64,000 nucleotides of DNA from NCBI GenBank assembly GCA_020024155.1, contig JAHHUE010000001.1, forward strand, positions 1-64,000, given 5' to 3'. Each line of letters opens with the position of its first letter. Position 1 is the stretch's first letter. Under the pieces are notes generated by a model. It ran no database searches, was not told where the DNA came from, and worked only from the letters and a program-made list of their open reading frames with translations. Both the position numbers and the translations under genes were made by a program. Below, one piece after another: positions 27,685 to 36,010 of the stretch. This DNA comes from Oscillospiraceae bacterium. Its GTDB lineage: Bacteria; Bacillota; Clostridia; Oscillospirales; Ruminococcaceae.

Positions 27685-28689
27685 TTACTCTTCATCTCCA
27701 CTTACAATTGAATTTGCAATAATTTGTGAGATATCATTTTCTGCATAGATTTTTGCTTGTCTTATTGCATTTTTAAAAGCTTTTGCATTGCTTGAACCGT
27801 GAGCTTTTATAACACCTTTTGTAACACCAAGAATAGGTGCTCCGCCATATTCTGTATAGTCCATTTTTGCTTTAAATTCTTTAAGCTGTTTTTTAATCAA
27901 AAGAGCTGCAATTTTTGTTTTAAGGTTTGTCATAAACATACCTTTCATCTCTTTTGTAATAAATGACGCAACCCCTTCACTTACTTTAAGTGCAATGTTG
28001 CCTGAAAAACCGTCAGCGACAACAACATCTGCTATATCATTAAGCACATATCTGCCTTCAATATTACCAATAAAGTTAATCTTTTCGTTAGCTTTCATAA
28101 GCTTATATGCTTCGATATGCATTTCTGTGCCTTTTGTTTCTTCTTCGCCATTATTGAGAAGTGCAACTTTTGGATTTTTTCTTTTTGCAACTTTTTCCAT
28201 ATAAACACTGCCCATAACAGCAAACTGATTAAGCATATTTGCTCTCACTTCACTGTTTGCACCACAGTCTATAAGCATAAATCCATTAGGATTTTCGCAA
28301 GGCATAATTGTTGCAAGAGTTGCTCTTTTTACACCTTTAATTCTTTTTACAATAAATGTTGCACCCATCAAAAGTGCGCCTGTACTTCCGGCAGAAACCA
28401 CAGCATCTCCAAGCCCGTCAGCCAACGCTTTAAGAGCAATATGCAATGAAGTATCTTTGCGTTTTTTTACAATATCCATTGGGTCTTCTTCCATATTGAA
28501 AACGCTGTCAGCTTGCAAAAATTCCATTCCCTCAGTGGAAATATTGTTTTTTTCGCAAACTTTTTTCATTTTTTCTATGTCACCAACTGCAAGAATTTCT
28601 ATGCCATATTCTTTTATCGCATCTGCTGCACCTTGCAAAGGAGCCAATGGAGCATTATCTCCTCCAAATGCATCTATAATAATTTTCAT
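27685..28689 (-). CDS. plsX: Phosphate acyltransferase PlsX
   Basis: Makes acyl-phosphate from acyl-ACP, the donor for PlsY. 334 residues with the typical start KIIIDAFGGDNAP, VVSAGSTGALL and the C-terminal YGGAPILGV. SD AGGAGG. In many Firmicutes fab genes and acpP separate plsX from rnc; here they touch directly, so acyl carrier protein must be encoded elsewhere. Confidence 0.97.
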   Translation of the reverse strand: MKIIIDAFGGDNAPLAPLQGAADAIKEYGIEILAVGDIEKMKKVCEKNNISTEGMEFLQADSVFNMEEDPMDIVKKRKDTSLHIALKALADGLGDAVVSAGSTGALLMGATFIVKRIKGVKRATLATIMPCENPNGFMLIDCGANSEVRANMLNQFAVMGSVYMEKVAKRKNPKVALLNNGEEETKGTEMHIEAYKLMKANEKINFIGNIEGRYVLNDIADVVVADGFSGNIALKVSEGVASFITKEMKGMFMTNLKTKIAALLIKKQLKEFKAKMDYTEYGGAPILGVTKGVIKAHGSSNAKAFKNAIRQAKIYAENDISQIIANSIVSGDEE

Positions 28690-28730
28690 AATTGTTATCC
28701 TCCTTTATTAAAGGATTATGTATATCTGTT

Positions 28731-29165
28731 TTAATGAGGCAATGTTCTGCCACATTTTCTACAAAATTGATAATCTTTTTCAGCTTTTGCACCACAGTAT
28801 GGGCAAAATTCTGTTTTGTCGCTTGTTGTATATTCTGATTTACTGTTTTCTCTTACTTCATAATTGTTGCCAGATGTTATTTTTCTAAATCTTTCGTCCC
28901 ATGGGTCAGGCTAATCTTCCATACTTACAACATCAAACTCTGAATATCTGTTATCTCCTGTTGCGTTTATATAATTTTTAATTATGTTTACAATCATCAT
29001 AATTGAAAACATAACACCAACCACAGGAAATATAAAAGGTGCGCCAGAAGAAACTGCCATATAAGTCCAGAATATACTAAAAATTAAACCAAATATACCA
29101 CCTAATACTGATTCTGCTGAACCTGCTCTACCAGGTTTTACACTATAACCTTTGCGTTTTTTCAT
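28731..29165 (-). pseudogene. Membrane protein with zinc-ribbon tail, interrupted by an in-frame amber codon
   Basis: The first part (ATG at 29165, SD AAAGGG) encodes a short basic segment, two membrane segments and a polar end, stopping at TAG 28911-28913. The same frame continues without a break for 59 codons: DPWDERFRKI, a polar linker, then two CX2C pairs (CPYC and CRKC) forming a zinc ribbon, ending at TAA 28731. The continuous frame and the domain-like tail suggest one gene of about 144 residues with a nonsense mutation, or with amber readthrough. mtaB, pheS and the radical SAM gene at 25994 end normally in TAG, so general amber reassignment is unlikely. An in-frame GTG at 29174 is an alternative start. 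Function unknown. Confidence 0.7.
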
Positions 29166-29184
29166 AATCAACACCCTTTCTTTA

Positions 29185-30477
29185 TTAAATTTCTATTTTT
29201 TCTATTGCAGCTTTGCCTCTTTGTGCAAAAGCCATATATCTTTCTCTTTTATCTCTTATATGAGTTTCCAAAGAAGGAAGTATGCCCATATTTGAACCCA
29301 TTGGCTGAAAATCTTTATTTTCTGTTGTTATATATTGCAAAAGTGCACCCACCATTGTGTTATTATCTGGTATTTGTGGTTGTTTGTCTGTAAGACGGCA
29401 ATATACAAAATATGCAGCAAGCAAGCCACACATAGCACTTTCTGTATAACCTTCCATACCTGTTATCTGCCCTGCAAAATAAACATTTGGGTATTCTTTA
29501 AGATTTAAAGTTTTGCTGAGAACCTTTGGAGAATTTATAAAGCTGTTACGATGCATAACGCCATATCTTACAAACTCTGCATTTTCAAGCCCAGGTATCA
29601 TACTGAAAACTCTTTTCTGCTCTCCAAATTTAAGGTTTGTTTGAAAGCCTACAATGTTATACATTGTTTTTTCGGCATCTTCACATCTCAGCTGAACATT
29701 TGCCCATGGTCTTCTGTCTGTTCTTGGGTCTCTAAGCCCAACTGGTCTCATTGGACCAAAACGCATTGTGTCAGGTCCTCTCTGTGCCATAATTTCAATA
29801 GGCATACAGCCTTCATACACAGTAAGATTTTCTTCAAAACTTTTAAGTGGAGCTCTTTCAGCTGTTGAAAGTGCCTCATAAAAAGCCTCATATTCTTCTT
29901 TATTAAATGGACAGTTAAGATAATCGTCATCACCTTTATCGTATCTGCTCTGAGCAAAAACCTTATCCATATCAATTGTATCTGCTTTAACAATAGGAGC
30001 GGCTGCGTCATAGAATGACATACCATCGCCACACATTGTTTTTATATTCTCATAAAGCGAACCACTTGTCAGTGGACCTGTTGCAACGATTGTTAGTTCA
30101 TCAGTATTTATTTTTTTTACTTCTCCGTAAATAATTTCTATATTTTCGTGAGATTTAATTTTTTCTGTTATATACTGGCTGAATAAATCTCTGTCAACAG
30201 CAAGAGCACCACCGGCAGGAACATTGCATTTGTATGCAGCCTCTAAAACAAGAGAACCAAAATGTTTCATTTCGTATTTAAGCATACCTTGACTGGAATC
30301 TTCTCTCATTGATTTTAATGAGTTTGAGCAAACAAGCTCTGCAAAGTTTTGAGATTTATGAGCATCAGAATATTTTTCTGGTTTTTGTTCAAAAAGTTTA
30401 ACTTTAACCCCTTTATTTGCCAGAAAATATGCTGCCTCACAACCTGCAAGACCTGCACCTAAAATATTAACCTTCAT
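29185..30477 (-). CDS. trmFO: tRNA m5U54 methyltransferase TrmFO
   Basis: FAD- and folate-dependent enzyme that methylates U54 in tRNA. 430 residues; the FAD-binding start VNILGAGLAGCEAAYFLA and the family region ELVCSNSLKS are clear, as are GPLTSGSLYENI and the C-terminal YFAGQITGMEGYTESAM. It overlaps the end of topA by 11 bp, the common topA-trmFO pair of Firmicutes. Confidence 0.97.
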   Translation of the reverse strand: MKVNILGAGLAGCEAAYFLANKGVKVKLFEQKPEKYSDAHKSQNFAELVCSNSLKSMREDSSQGMLKYEMKHFGSLVLEAAYKCNVPAGGALAVDRDLFSQYITEKIKSHENIEIIYGEVKKINTDELTIVATGPLTSGSLYENIKTMCGDGMSFYDAAAPIVKADTIDMDKVFAQSRYDKGDDDYLNCPFNKEEYEAFYEALSTAERAPLKSFEENLTVYEGCMPIEIMAQRGPDTMRFGPMRPVGLRDPRTDRRPWANVQLRCEDAEKTMYNIVGFQTNLKFGEQKRVFSMIPGLENAEFVRYGVMHRNSFINSPKVLSKTLNLKEYPNVYFAGQITGMEGYTESAMCGLLAAYFVYCRLTDKQPQIPDNNTMVGALLQYITTENKDFQPMGSNMGILPSLETHIRDKRERYMAFAQRGKAAIEKIEI

Positions 30478-32581
30478 TTTCTTCTTCTTTTACCTTTTTT
30501 GATTTTCTTGTAACTGTTGGTTTGTACTCTGCACATTCTTCGTTTATACAATGTGGTTTTGCAGCCTTTGACGCTTTCTTAAATAATGTTTTGCCACAGG
30601 TTGGACAAACCTTATCTGTTGGCTCTTCCCAAGTCATAAACTTGCAATTTTCGCTGTCTGAACAAGCATAGAAAGTTCTGCCCCTTTTACTTGTAAGAAT
30701 AAGCATAGGTTTTGAACATTTTGGACAAGTTCCTTTTGCTGTTTTTACAATTCTCTTTGTGTTTTTACATTCTGGAAAACCGCTGCAAGCAAGAAATTTA
30801 CCAAATTTACCTGTTTTTATAACCATAGGTTTACCACACAGTTCACAGATTTCATCTGTAACTTCATCTGGTACTTTAATTTTCTTGCCTTCCATATTTT
30901 CCTGAGCTTTTTCAAGGTCTTTGGAAAATCTTTCATAAAATTCAGACAAAACATCTGTCCACTCTTTTTTGCCTTCTTCTATTTCATCAAGGCTTTTTTC
31001 CATTTCAGCAGAGAACTTAACATTTACAATATCTTTAAACTGGTCTTCAAGCAAATCGTTTATTGTTGTGCCAAGTGCTGTTGGAACAAGTTTTTTTGCC
31101 TCTCTTTCAACATATCCTTTATCAGTAATTGTATATATAATAGGTGCATAAGTTGATGGACGGCCAATACCGTTTTCTTCCAAAGCTTTGATAAGAGTTG
31201 CCTCTGTGTATTCCCCTGGTGGCTGTGTAAACTTCTGTTCTGCGTCTATATCTTTAAGTTTAAGTTTTGTATCTTCTTCAAGTGGTGGAAGTGCTGTTTC
31301 TTTTTCTTTTTTCTCGTCAGTCTGTTCTTCATAAAGAGCAGTAAAGCCATCAAAAGTAACATTGTAGCCACTTGCCTTATACAAATGATTTCCACAAGTT
31401 ATATCAACACTTACAGTTTGTTGCAAGCAATCTGCCATTTGGCTTGCTATAAAGCGTTCCCAAATAAGTTTATACAATTTTGCAACATCACCGGAGATAG
31501 AGCCATAAGCAATTTCCGGTGTAATATTTATATTTGTCGGTCTTATAGCCTCGTGAGCGTCCTGAGCATTATTTTTCTGTTTATATGTGCGTTTATAGTT
31601 TGGCACATATTCTTCTCCAAATTTAGATTTAATAAAATCTTTTGCAGCAAATATAGCTTCATCACTTACACGCAAAGAGTCTGTTCTCATATAAGTAATA
31701 AGACCCAACTGACCATAACCTGCAATTTCAACACCTTCATAAAGAGTTTGAGCTGCACGCATTGTACGCAAAGATGTAAATCCTAAACGACGGGAGGCCT
31801 CCTGTTGAAGTGATGATGTAATAAATGGTGGTGCAGGAAGTCTTTTTCTTTCGCCTCTTGTAATTTTTTTGATTTCAAAATTTTTATCAATACAGTCTGC
31901 TTTTATAGCCTCAGCCTGCTGTTGATTTTCAACTGTTTTTTTCTCTCCATTTGTAGAATGGTATCTTGCTTTAAATTTCTTTGTGCCAACGCCAATAGTT
32001 GCGTCAATATTCCAATATTCCTGAGGAATAAAGCTTTCAACCTCTTTGTGACGGTCAACAATAAGCTTTACTGCAACAGACTGAACTCTGCCTGCCGATA
32101 AACCGCCTTTAATTTTTTCCCAAAGGAATGGAGATAATTTATAACCCACAATTCTATCCAAAATTCTTCTTGCTTGCTGAGCATTGATAAGGTCTGTATC
32201 AATTGTGCGTTTATTGTTCATACCTTCGGTAATACCCTTTTTGGTAATTTCTCCGAAAGTAACACGATTTTTCTGTGTTGTATCCAGTTTTAAAATATGA
32301 GCCAAATGCCATGAAATTGCCTCGCCTTCACGGTCAGGGTCAGTTGCAAGATAAACTATATCACTTTCGCTTGCAAGGCTTTTAAGCTCTTTTATAAGTT
32401 TTGTTTTACCTGGAATATTTATATATCTTGGTTTAAAATTATGCTCTATATCAACACCCATTTGTCCTTTTGGCAGGTCTCTTATATGTCCCATAGAAGC
32501 TATAACATTATAATCTTCTCCAAGATATTTTTTTATTGTTTTTGCCTTTGCAGGTGATTCCACAATAACAAGTTTTGACAT
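30467..32581 (-). CDS. topA: DNA topoisomerase I
   Basis: Type IA topoisomerase relaxing negative supercoils. 704 residues: TOPRIM domain at the start (VIVESPAKAKTIKKYLG; acidic DPDREGEA), catalytic tyrosine in LITYMRTDSLRVSD (about 300), and three C-terminal zinc-ribbon modules with CX2C pairs (CELC; CPKC; CPTC) from about 580. It lies between dprA and trmFO as in Bacillus. Confidence 0.98.
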   Translation of the reverse strand: MSKLVIVESPAKAKTIKKYLGEDYNVIASMGHIRDLPKGQMGVDIEHNFKPRYINIPGKTKLIKELKSLASESDIVYLATDPDREGEAISWHLAHILKLDTTQKNRVTFGEITKKGITEGMNNKRTIDTDLINAQQARRILDRIVGYKLSPFLWEKIKGGLSAGRVQSVAVKLIVDRHKEVESFIPQEYWNIDATIGVGTKKFKARYHSTNGEKKTVENQQQAEAIKADCIDKNFEIKKITRGERKRLPAPPFITSSLQQEASRRLGFTSLRTMRAAQTLYEGVEIAGYGQLGLITYMRTDSLRVSDEAIFAAKDFIKSKFGEEYVPNYKRTYKQKNNAQDAHEAIRPTNINITPEIAYGSISGDVAKLYKLIWERFIASQMADCLQQTVSVDITCGNHLYKASGYNVTFDGFTALYEEQTDEKKEKETALPPLEEDTKLKLKDIDAEQKFTQPPGEYTEATLIKALEENGIGRPSTYAPIIYTITDKGYVEREAKKLVPTALGTTINDLLEDQFKDIVNVKFSAEMEKSLDEIEEGKKEWTDVLSEFYERFSKDLEKAQENMEGKKIKVPDEVTDEICELCGKPMVIKTGKFGKFLACSGFPECKNTKRIVKTAKGTCPKCSKPMLILTSKRGRTFYACSDSENCKFMTWEEPTDKVCPTCGKTLFKKASKAAKPHCINEECAEYKPTVTRKSKKVKEEENEG

Positions 32582-32609
32582 TTTATACTCCTTGATATAA
32601 TGCTTTTAT

Positions 32610-33686
32610 TTATTTTTTACAGTATACACCTGGTGATTGAGAAACAATCACACCATCAAGCTCCATTTTTGTAAGCAATGCTTTAATCTGAACCATTGGC
32701 AATCTTGTGCTTTCATATATCTGGTGTGTGCTTTTCGTTTCTCTTCCGATAGTATCGTATATTTTCTGTTCTGCTTTCGTAAGATTTAATTTTTTTGGTT
32801 TTGATTTATTTTTATCTTCTGATAAGTTTATTCCCAAAAAATCCAAAATATTTACTGCTTTGATAAGTGGAATTGCTCCAAGCTGAATAAGAGTATTTGT
32901 TCCGTCATAAAGGGGATTAGTTATATTCCCTGGAACTGCAAAAAGTTGTTTTGAATACTCATCAGCTCTTTTTGCTGTGGATAGCGACCCACTTTTCTCT
33001 TTTGCTTGTATAATGCACAAAGCCTTGCTTGCTGCTGCAATAAGTCTGTTTCTTTCAAGAAATACAGATTTATAACCATCAGTTCCCATTGGATATTCTG
33101 AAATTACACAGCCTTTACTGCATATTTCATTTTGAATACTTCTGTGCATTGCCGGATAACTTTTATCAAGACTTGTGCCGATAAACGCAACTGTTTTACC
33201 GTTTTCTTTCAAAGCTGCATTATGAGCCACGCCATCAAGTCCCTGAGCTAATCCACTTATTATTGTAACATTATTTTGTGCTAAAATTCTACAAATACTG
33301 TCACAAATTTTTATTCCGTCACGGTCAGGATGTCTTGTACCAATAACACTTACATTATATTCGCCACTTAACAGTGAAATATCTCCCTTATAAAACAAAA
33401 TTACTGGTGAAGTCGGTATATCTCTAAAACATTGAGGATACATTTCATCTGTATAGTTTATGGACATTATATCATAAACGCTATGTACTCTTTGAACATC
33501 AAGTGCCATATCAAGAGTAATTGTCATGGCTCTTTCCATTTGTTTTACAGTGAAAAATCCATATTCAAACCACGACTTTCTATTTTCGTAAAGTTCTTTT
33601 GGTGTTATATTTCCAAGTACAATTTCTCTGCCGTTAATTGCATTTGCACCTATTACAAGTGCAAGCCATATATTGTATAAATCCAA
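32610..33686 (-). CDS. dprA: DNA-processing protein DprA
   Basis: Loads RecA on incoming single-stranded DNA in transformation. About 358 residues with the Rossmann-like core: VIGTRHPDRDGIKIC, SGLAQGLDGVAHNAAL, and FLERNRLIAAASKALCIIQAKEKSGSL (in parts: RNRLIAAAS, KEKSGSL), plus a C-terminal winged-helix domain. I prefer TTG at 33686 as start because AGGAG lies 8 bp before it and this avoids the 22-bp overlap that the upstream GTG (33710) would make. Confidence 0.93.
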   Translation of the reverse strand: MDLYNIWLALVIGANAINGREIVLGNITPKELYENRKSWFEYGFFTVKQMERAMTITLDMALDVQRVHSVYDIMSINYTDEMYPQCFRDIPTSPVILFYKGDISLLSGEYNVSVIGTRHPDRDGIKICDSICRILAQNNVTIISGLAQGLDGVAHNAALKENGKTVAFIGTSLDKSYPAMHRSIQNEICSKGCVISEYPMGTDGYKSVFLERNRLIAAASKALCIIQAKEKSGSLSTAKRADEYSKQLFAVPGNITNPLYDGTNTLIQLGAIPLIKAVNILDFLGINLSEDKNKSKPKKLNLTKAEQKIYDTIGRETKSTHQIYESTRLPMVQIKALLTKMELDGVIVSQSPGVYCKK

Positions 33687-33688
33687 GT

Positions 33689-34459
33689 TTATTCTCCTCT
33701 TAATTCCCACATCATAACGCCTGCACTTACTGCTGCGTTTAAACTTTCTATTTGTTCAGACATAGGAATTTTAACTTTATAGCGAGATGCATTTATTGTA
33801 TCTTCTGAAAGTCCGTTGCCCTCGTTACCTATAAGCACAGCAACAGGCAGTGGGATTTTTTCTTTGCCAAGTTCTGTGCTGTTTTCAAGGCAAGTTGCAA
33901 CGGTTGACACACCTTTTGCAGATAAATCTCTTACAAGTTGTGGAATATCTTTAACCTTGTATACATTCAGTTTGACGCTTGCAGTCATACTGCTGCGTAA
34001 AACTTTTGGAGAATATATATCGGCACATTTAAAGCTGGTAACAATATTTTCATATCCAAAAGCCAAAGCTGTACGCATAATTGCACCCATATTGCCAGGG
34101 TCTTGAATATCTTCAAGAACGATTAGTTTATCAGCTGAGAATATTTTATTTATATCAGTTTTTTTCATTTTAAATACACCAAAAACGCCTTGACTTGTTT
34201 TATCTTCACTGAGTTTTTGATTTACAGCATCAGTAATTATGTAAACCGGCTGACCTTCAAGTTCATTTTCATACATATCATATTCATCTTGCATAAAAAA
34301 CAAACTTTCTGCAATAAAACCGGCATTAAGAATATCCATTACAACCTTAGGAGTTGATGCAAAAAACAAGCCTGTTTCTGTTCTAAATTTTGCATCTTTT
34401 GATAATTTTACTGCATTTTTTATTCTTGGATTATCCTTACTTTGGATAACATTCAACAT
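33689..34459 (-). CDS. TrmH/SpoU-family RNA 2'-O-methyltransferase
   Basis: SPOUT-fold methyltransferase acting on rRNA or tRNA. The start ATG at 34459 has SD AAAGGAG 8 bp upstream and gives 256 residues. N-terminal substrate-binding domain (about 1-90), then motif 1 (EDIQDPGNMGAIMRTALAFG), motif 2 (IGNEGNGLS) and motif 3 (MSEQIESLNAAVSAGVMMW). This resembles the RlmB/YsgA group; the exact nucleotide is unknown. First gene of the long block that includes dprA-topA-trmFO. Confidence 0.92.
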   Translation of the reverse strand: MLNVIQSKDNPRIKNAVKLSKDAKFRTETGLFFASTPKVVMDILNAGFIAESLFFMQDEYDMYENELEGQPVYIITDAVNQKLSEDKTSQGVFGVFKMKKTDINKIFSADKLIVLEDIQDPGNMGAIMRTALAFGYENIVTSFKCADIYSPKVLRSSMTASVKLNVYKVKDIPQLVRDLSAKGVSTVATCLENSTELGKEKIPLPVAVLIGNEGNGLSEDTINASRYKVKIPMSEQIESLNAAVSAGVMMWELRGE

Positions 34460-34509
34460 AAAATATACTCCTTTTCTCATACAAATAAAGTATTTAAAAA
34501 CACTTCTTT

Positions 34510-34547
34510 ACGCTGATTTAATGAGCAAATGTGCATAAAATCAGCGT
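34510..34547. other. Hairpin upstream of the TrmH-family gene
   Basis: Arms ACGCTGATTT and AAATCAGCGT around an 18-nt loop. The T-run follows on the plus strand only, although no plus-strand gene ends here. On the minus strand it would lie in the leader of the methyltransferase. Confidence 0.4.
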
Positions 34548-34572
34548 TTTTAACTATCTTTAAATACAAAGA

Positions 34573-34603
34573 TACGCCCTAACGCAAAAGGCGCTAAGGC
34601 GTA
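34573..34603 (-). terminator. Terminator of infC-rpmI-rplT
   Basis: Stem TACGCC...GGCGTA extended inward with mismatches, followed on the minus strand by TCTTTGTATTT, about 11 bp after the rplT stop. Confidence 0.65.
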
Positions 34604-34613
34604 ATTATTTTTA

Positions 34614-34967
34614 TTAGAGAGCTTTTTTAGCTGTTTCAACAAGGCTTGCAAATGCTGCAGCATCATTGATTGCCAATTCAGAAAGCATTTTTCTGTTAAG
34701 TGTGATACCTGCTTTTTTGAGGCCGTTCATAAATGTAGAGTAGTTCATATCGTACATTTTAACAGCAGCAGAAATTCTTGTAATCCAAAGACGACGGAAA
34801 TCTCTCTTTTTCTGTTTTCTACCAACGAATGCGTAGTTACCGCTCTTCATAACCTGCTGTTTAGCCATTTTGAAGTGTTTGGATTTTGAACCCCAGTAAC
34901 CTTTTGCCATTTTAAGTGTTTTATTTCTTCTTTTGCGAGTCATCATCGCGCCTTTAATACGAGCCAT
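34614..34967 (-). CDS. rplT: 50S ribosomal protein L20
   Basis: Large-subunit assembly protein of 117 residues, usual length, very basic N-terminal arm (KRRNKTLKMAKGYWGSKSKHFK, in parts). In Firmicutes L20 represses its own operon by binding the leader. Last gene of infC-rpmI-rplT, SD GGAGA. Confidence 0.98.
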   Translation of the reverse strand: MARIKGAMMTRKRRNKTLKMAKGYWGSKSKHFKMAKQQVMKSGNYAFVGRKQKKRDFRRLWITRISAAVKMYDMNYSTFMNGLKKAGITLNRKMLSELAINDAAAFASLVETAKKAL

Positions 34968-35017
34968 TTATATAATCTCCTTTAATATATCAATTAAGTT
35001 TAAGTGTTTTGCAAATA

Positions 35018-35221
35018 TTACATGTATGGAAGCAATTTTTTGATAACTGCTGCATTTGTTTTATCTGCGTAGCCACCTTTTCTGAGGTTTCTTTTTCTTT
35101 TTGTTGACATTTTAGTTAAGATATGGCTTCTAAAAGCTTTACCTCTTTTGAGTTTGCCAGTTTTTGTCATTTTAAATCTTTTTTTAGCACCTGTGTGTGT
35201 TTTGATTTTGTACTTTTTCAT
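35018..35221 (-). CDS. rpmI: 50S ribosomal protein L35
   Basis: 67 residues, starting MKKYKIKTHTGAKKRFK, standard L35. It lies 20 bp after infC with SD GGAGG. Confidence 0.98.
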   Translation of the reverse strand: MKKYKIKTHTGAKKRFKMTKTGKLKRGKAFRSHILTKMSTKRKRNLRKGGYADKTNAAVIKKLLPYM

Positions 35222-35241
35222 GGAAAAAAATCCTCCTAGTA

Positions 35242-35760
35242 TTATTTATTATTTACCGGTGCAAGAAACATCATCATGCTTCTGCCTTCAAGTTTGGCTG
35301 GTTTTTCAATTGTGCCACCAACAACTGCTTCGCCAAAACGCTGCATAACATCAAGGCCAAGTTTTGAGTGAGCCATTTCTCTACCACGGAAACGAATTGA
35401 AACTTTAACTTTATCACCATTTTTAAGGAACTTGTTTGCCTGGTTCACTTTTGTGTTGAAGTCGTTTGTATCAATATTGATAGAAAGACGAACTTCTTTA
35501 ATATCAACAACTTTTTGGTTCTTTTTGTTTTCTTTTTCCCTTTTTTGTTGTTCAAAACGGTATTTACCGTAATCCATAATACGACAAACCGGTGGAACAG
35601 CTGTCGGTGCAATTTTAACAAGGTCAAGATTTGCATCTTCTGCCATTTTGAGAGCCTTGTCTGGGCTCATAACGCCAAGCTGGCTGCCGTCTGCGCCGAT
35701 AACTCTTATTTCCTTATCACGAATTTCTTCATTGATTTCAAGTTCTTTTTTTGTACTAAT
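35242..35760 (-). CDS. infC: Translation initiation factor IF-3, non-AUG start
   Basis: IF-3 keeps the subunits apart and checks the start codon. The conserved protein begins (I)STKKELEINEEIRDKEIRVI; no ATG or GTG fits there. The codon at 35758-35760 is ATT, preceded by ATC at 35761-35763, with SD GGAGG 9 bp before the ATT. A rare AUU start is the classic means of infC autoregulation, so I take ATT 35760 (172 residues). The in-frame extension upstream to 35883 would run through the leader terminator and is rejected. The N domain (about 1-80), linker and C domain (about 85-172, ending RSMMMFLAPVN) are complete. Confidence 0.95.
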   Translation of the reverse strand: MSTKKELEINEEIRDKEIRVIGADGSQLGVMSPDKALKMAEDANLDLVKIAPTAVPPVCRIMDYGKYRFEQQKREKENKKNQKVVDIKEVRLSINIDTNDFNTKVNQANKFLKNGDKVKVSIRFRGREMAHSKLGLDVMQRFGEAVVGGTIEKPAKLEGRSMMMFLAPVNNK

Positions 35761-35763
35761 GAT

Positions 35764-35928
35764 AAAGCACCTCCAATTATAATTTGCAAAAATAAAAGCG
35801 CGTATATGGTATACGCGCTCTAAAATAAACCGAATTTTTTCCTTAGTAAAAAGGATATTCTCTTTATTAACCCGACCACTCAATTGCGATACAAGGTGAG
35901 CACGATACTACGTGTCTTCTTTATTGCT
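35764..35928 (-). promoter_or_regulatory. infC-rpmI-rplT leader with attenuator (L20-type leader)
   Basis: About 165 nt of untranslated leader run from the predicted transcription start to infC. It ends in a strong terminator at 35795-35820: perfect 9-bp stem GCGCGTATA with a 3-nt loop, followed on the minus strand by TTTTATTTTT, about 35 bp before the start codon. In Bacillus L20 binds such a leader and promotes termination; the analogy is inferred from gene order and architecture, and I have not folded the L20-binding site. Confidence 0.75.
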
Positions 35929-35934
35929 TCAAAT

Positions 35935-35963
35935 ATTATACATTAAAATGCCTGTATTGTCAA
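35935..35963 (-). promoter_or_regulatory. Vegetative promoter of infC-rpmI-rplT
   Basis: Minus strand TTGACA (35958-35963), 17 bp, TATAAT (35935-35940): perfect consensus. Confidence 0.92.
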
Positions 35964-35990
35964 TAGAAAGCATTGATTTATAGGCATTTT
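35945..35990. repeat. Inverted repeat around the infC -35 box
   Basis: Arms AAAATGCCTGTA (35945-35956) and TATAGGCATTTT (35979-35990), one mismatch, 22-nt loop. It lies 20 bp after addA, with T-rich DNA following on the minus strand. It may be the addBA terminator whose 3' arm lies in the infC promoter spacer, or an operator. Confidence 0.5.
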
Positions 35991-36010
35991 TCTAACTTTT
36001 TATATTTTGT

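Noticed and set aside
28911..28913. General reassignment of UAG as a sense codon
   Set aside because: mtaB, pheS and the radical SAM gene at 25994 end at TAG exactly where the families end, so TAG is a stop here.
35761..35883. N-terminal extension of IF-3 up to 35883
   Set aside because: It would translate through the strong leader terminator and has no homology to IF-3; the ATT at 35760 has a proper Shine-Dalgarno.
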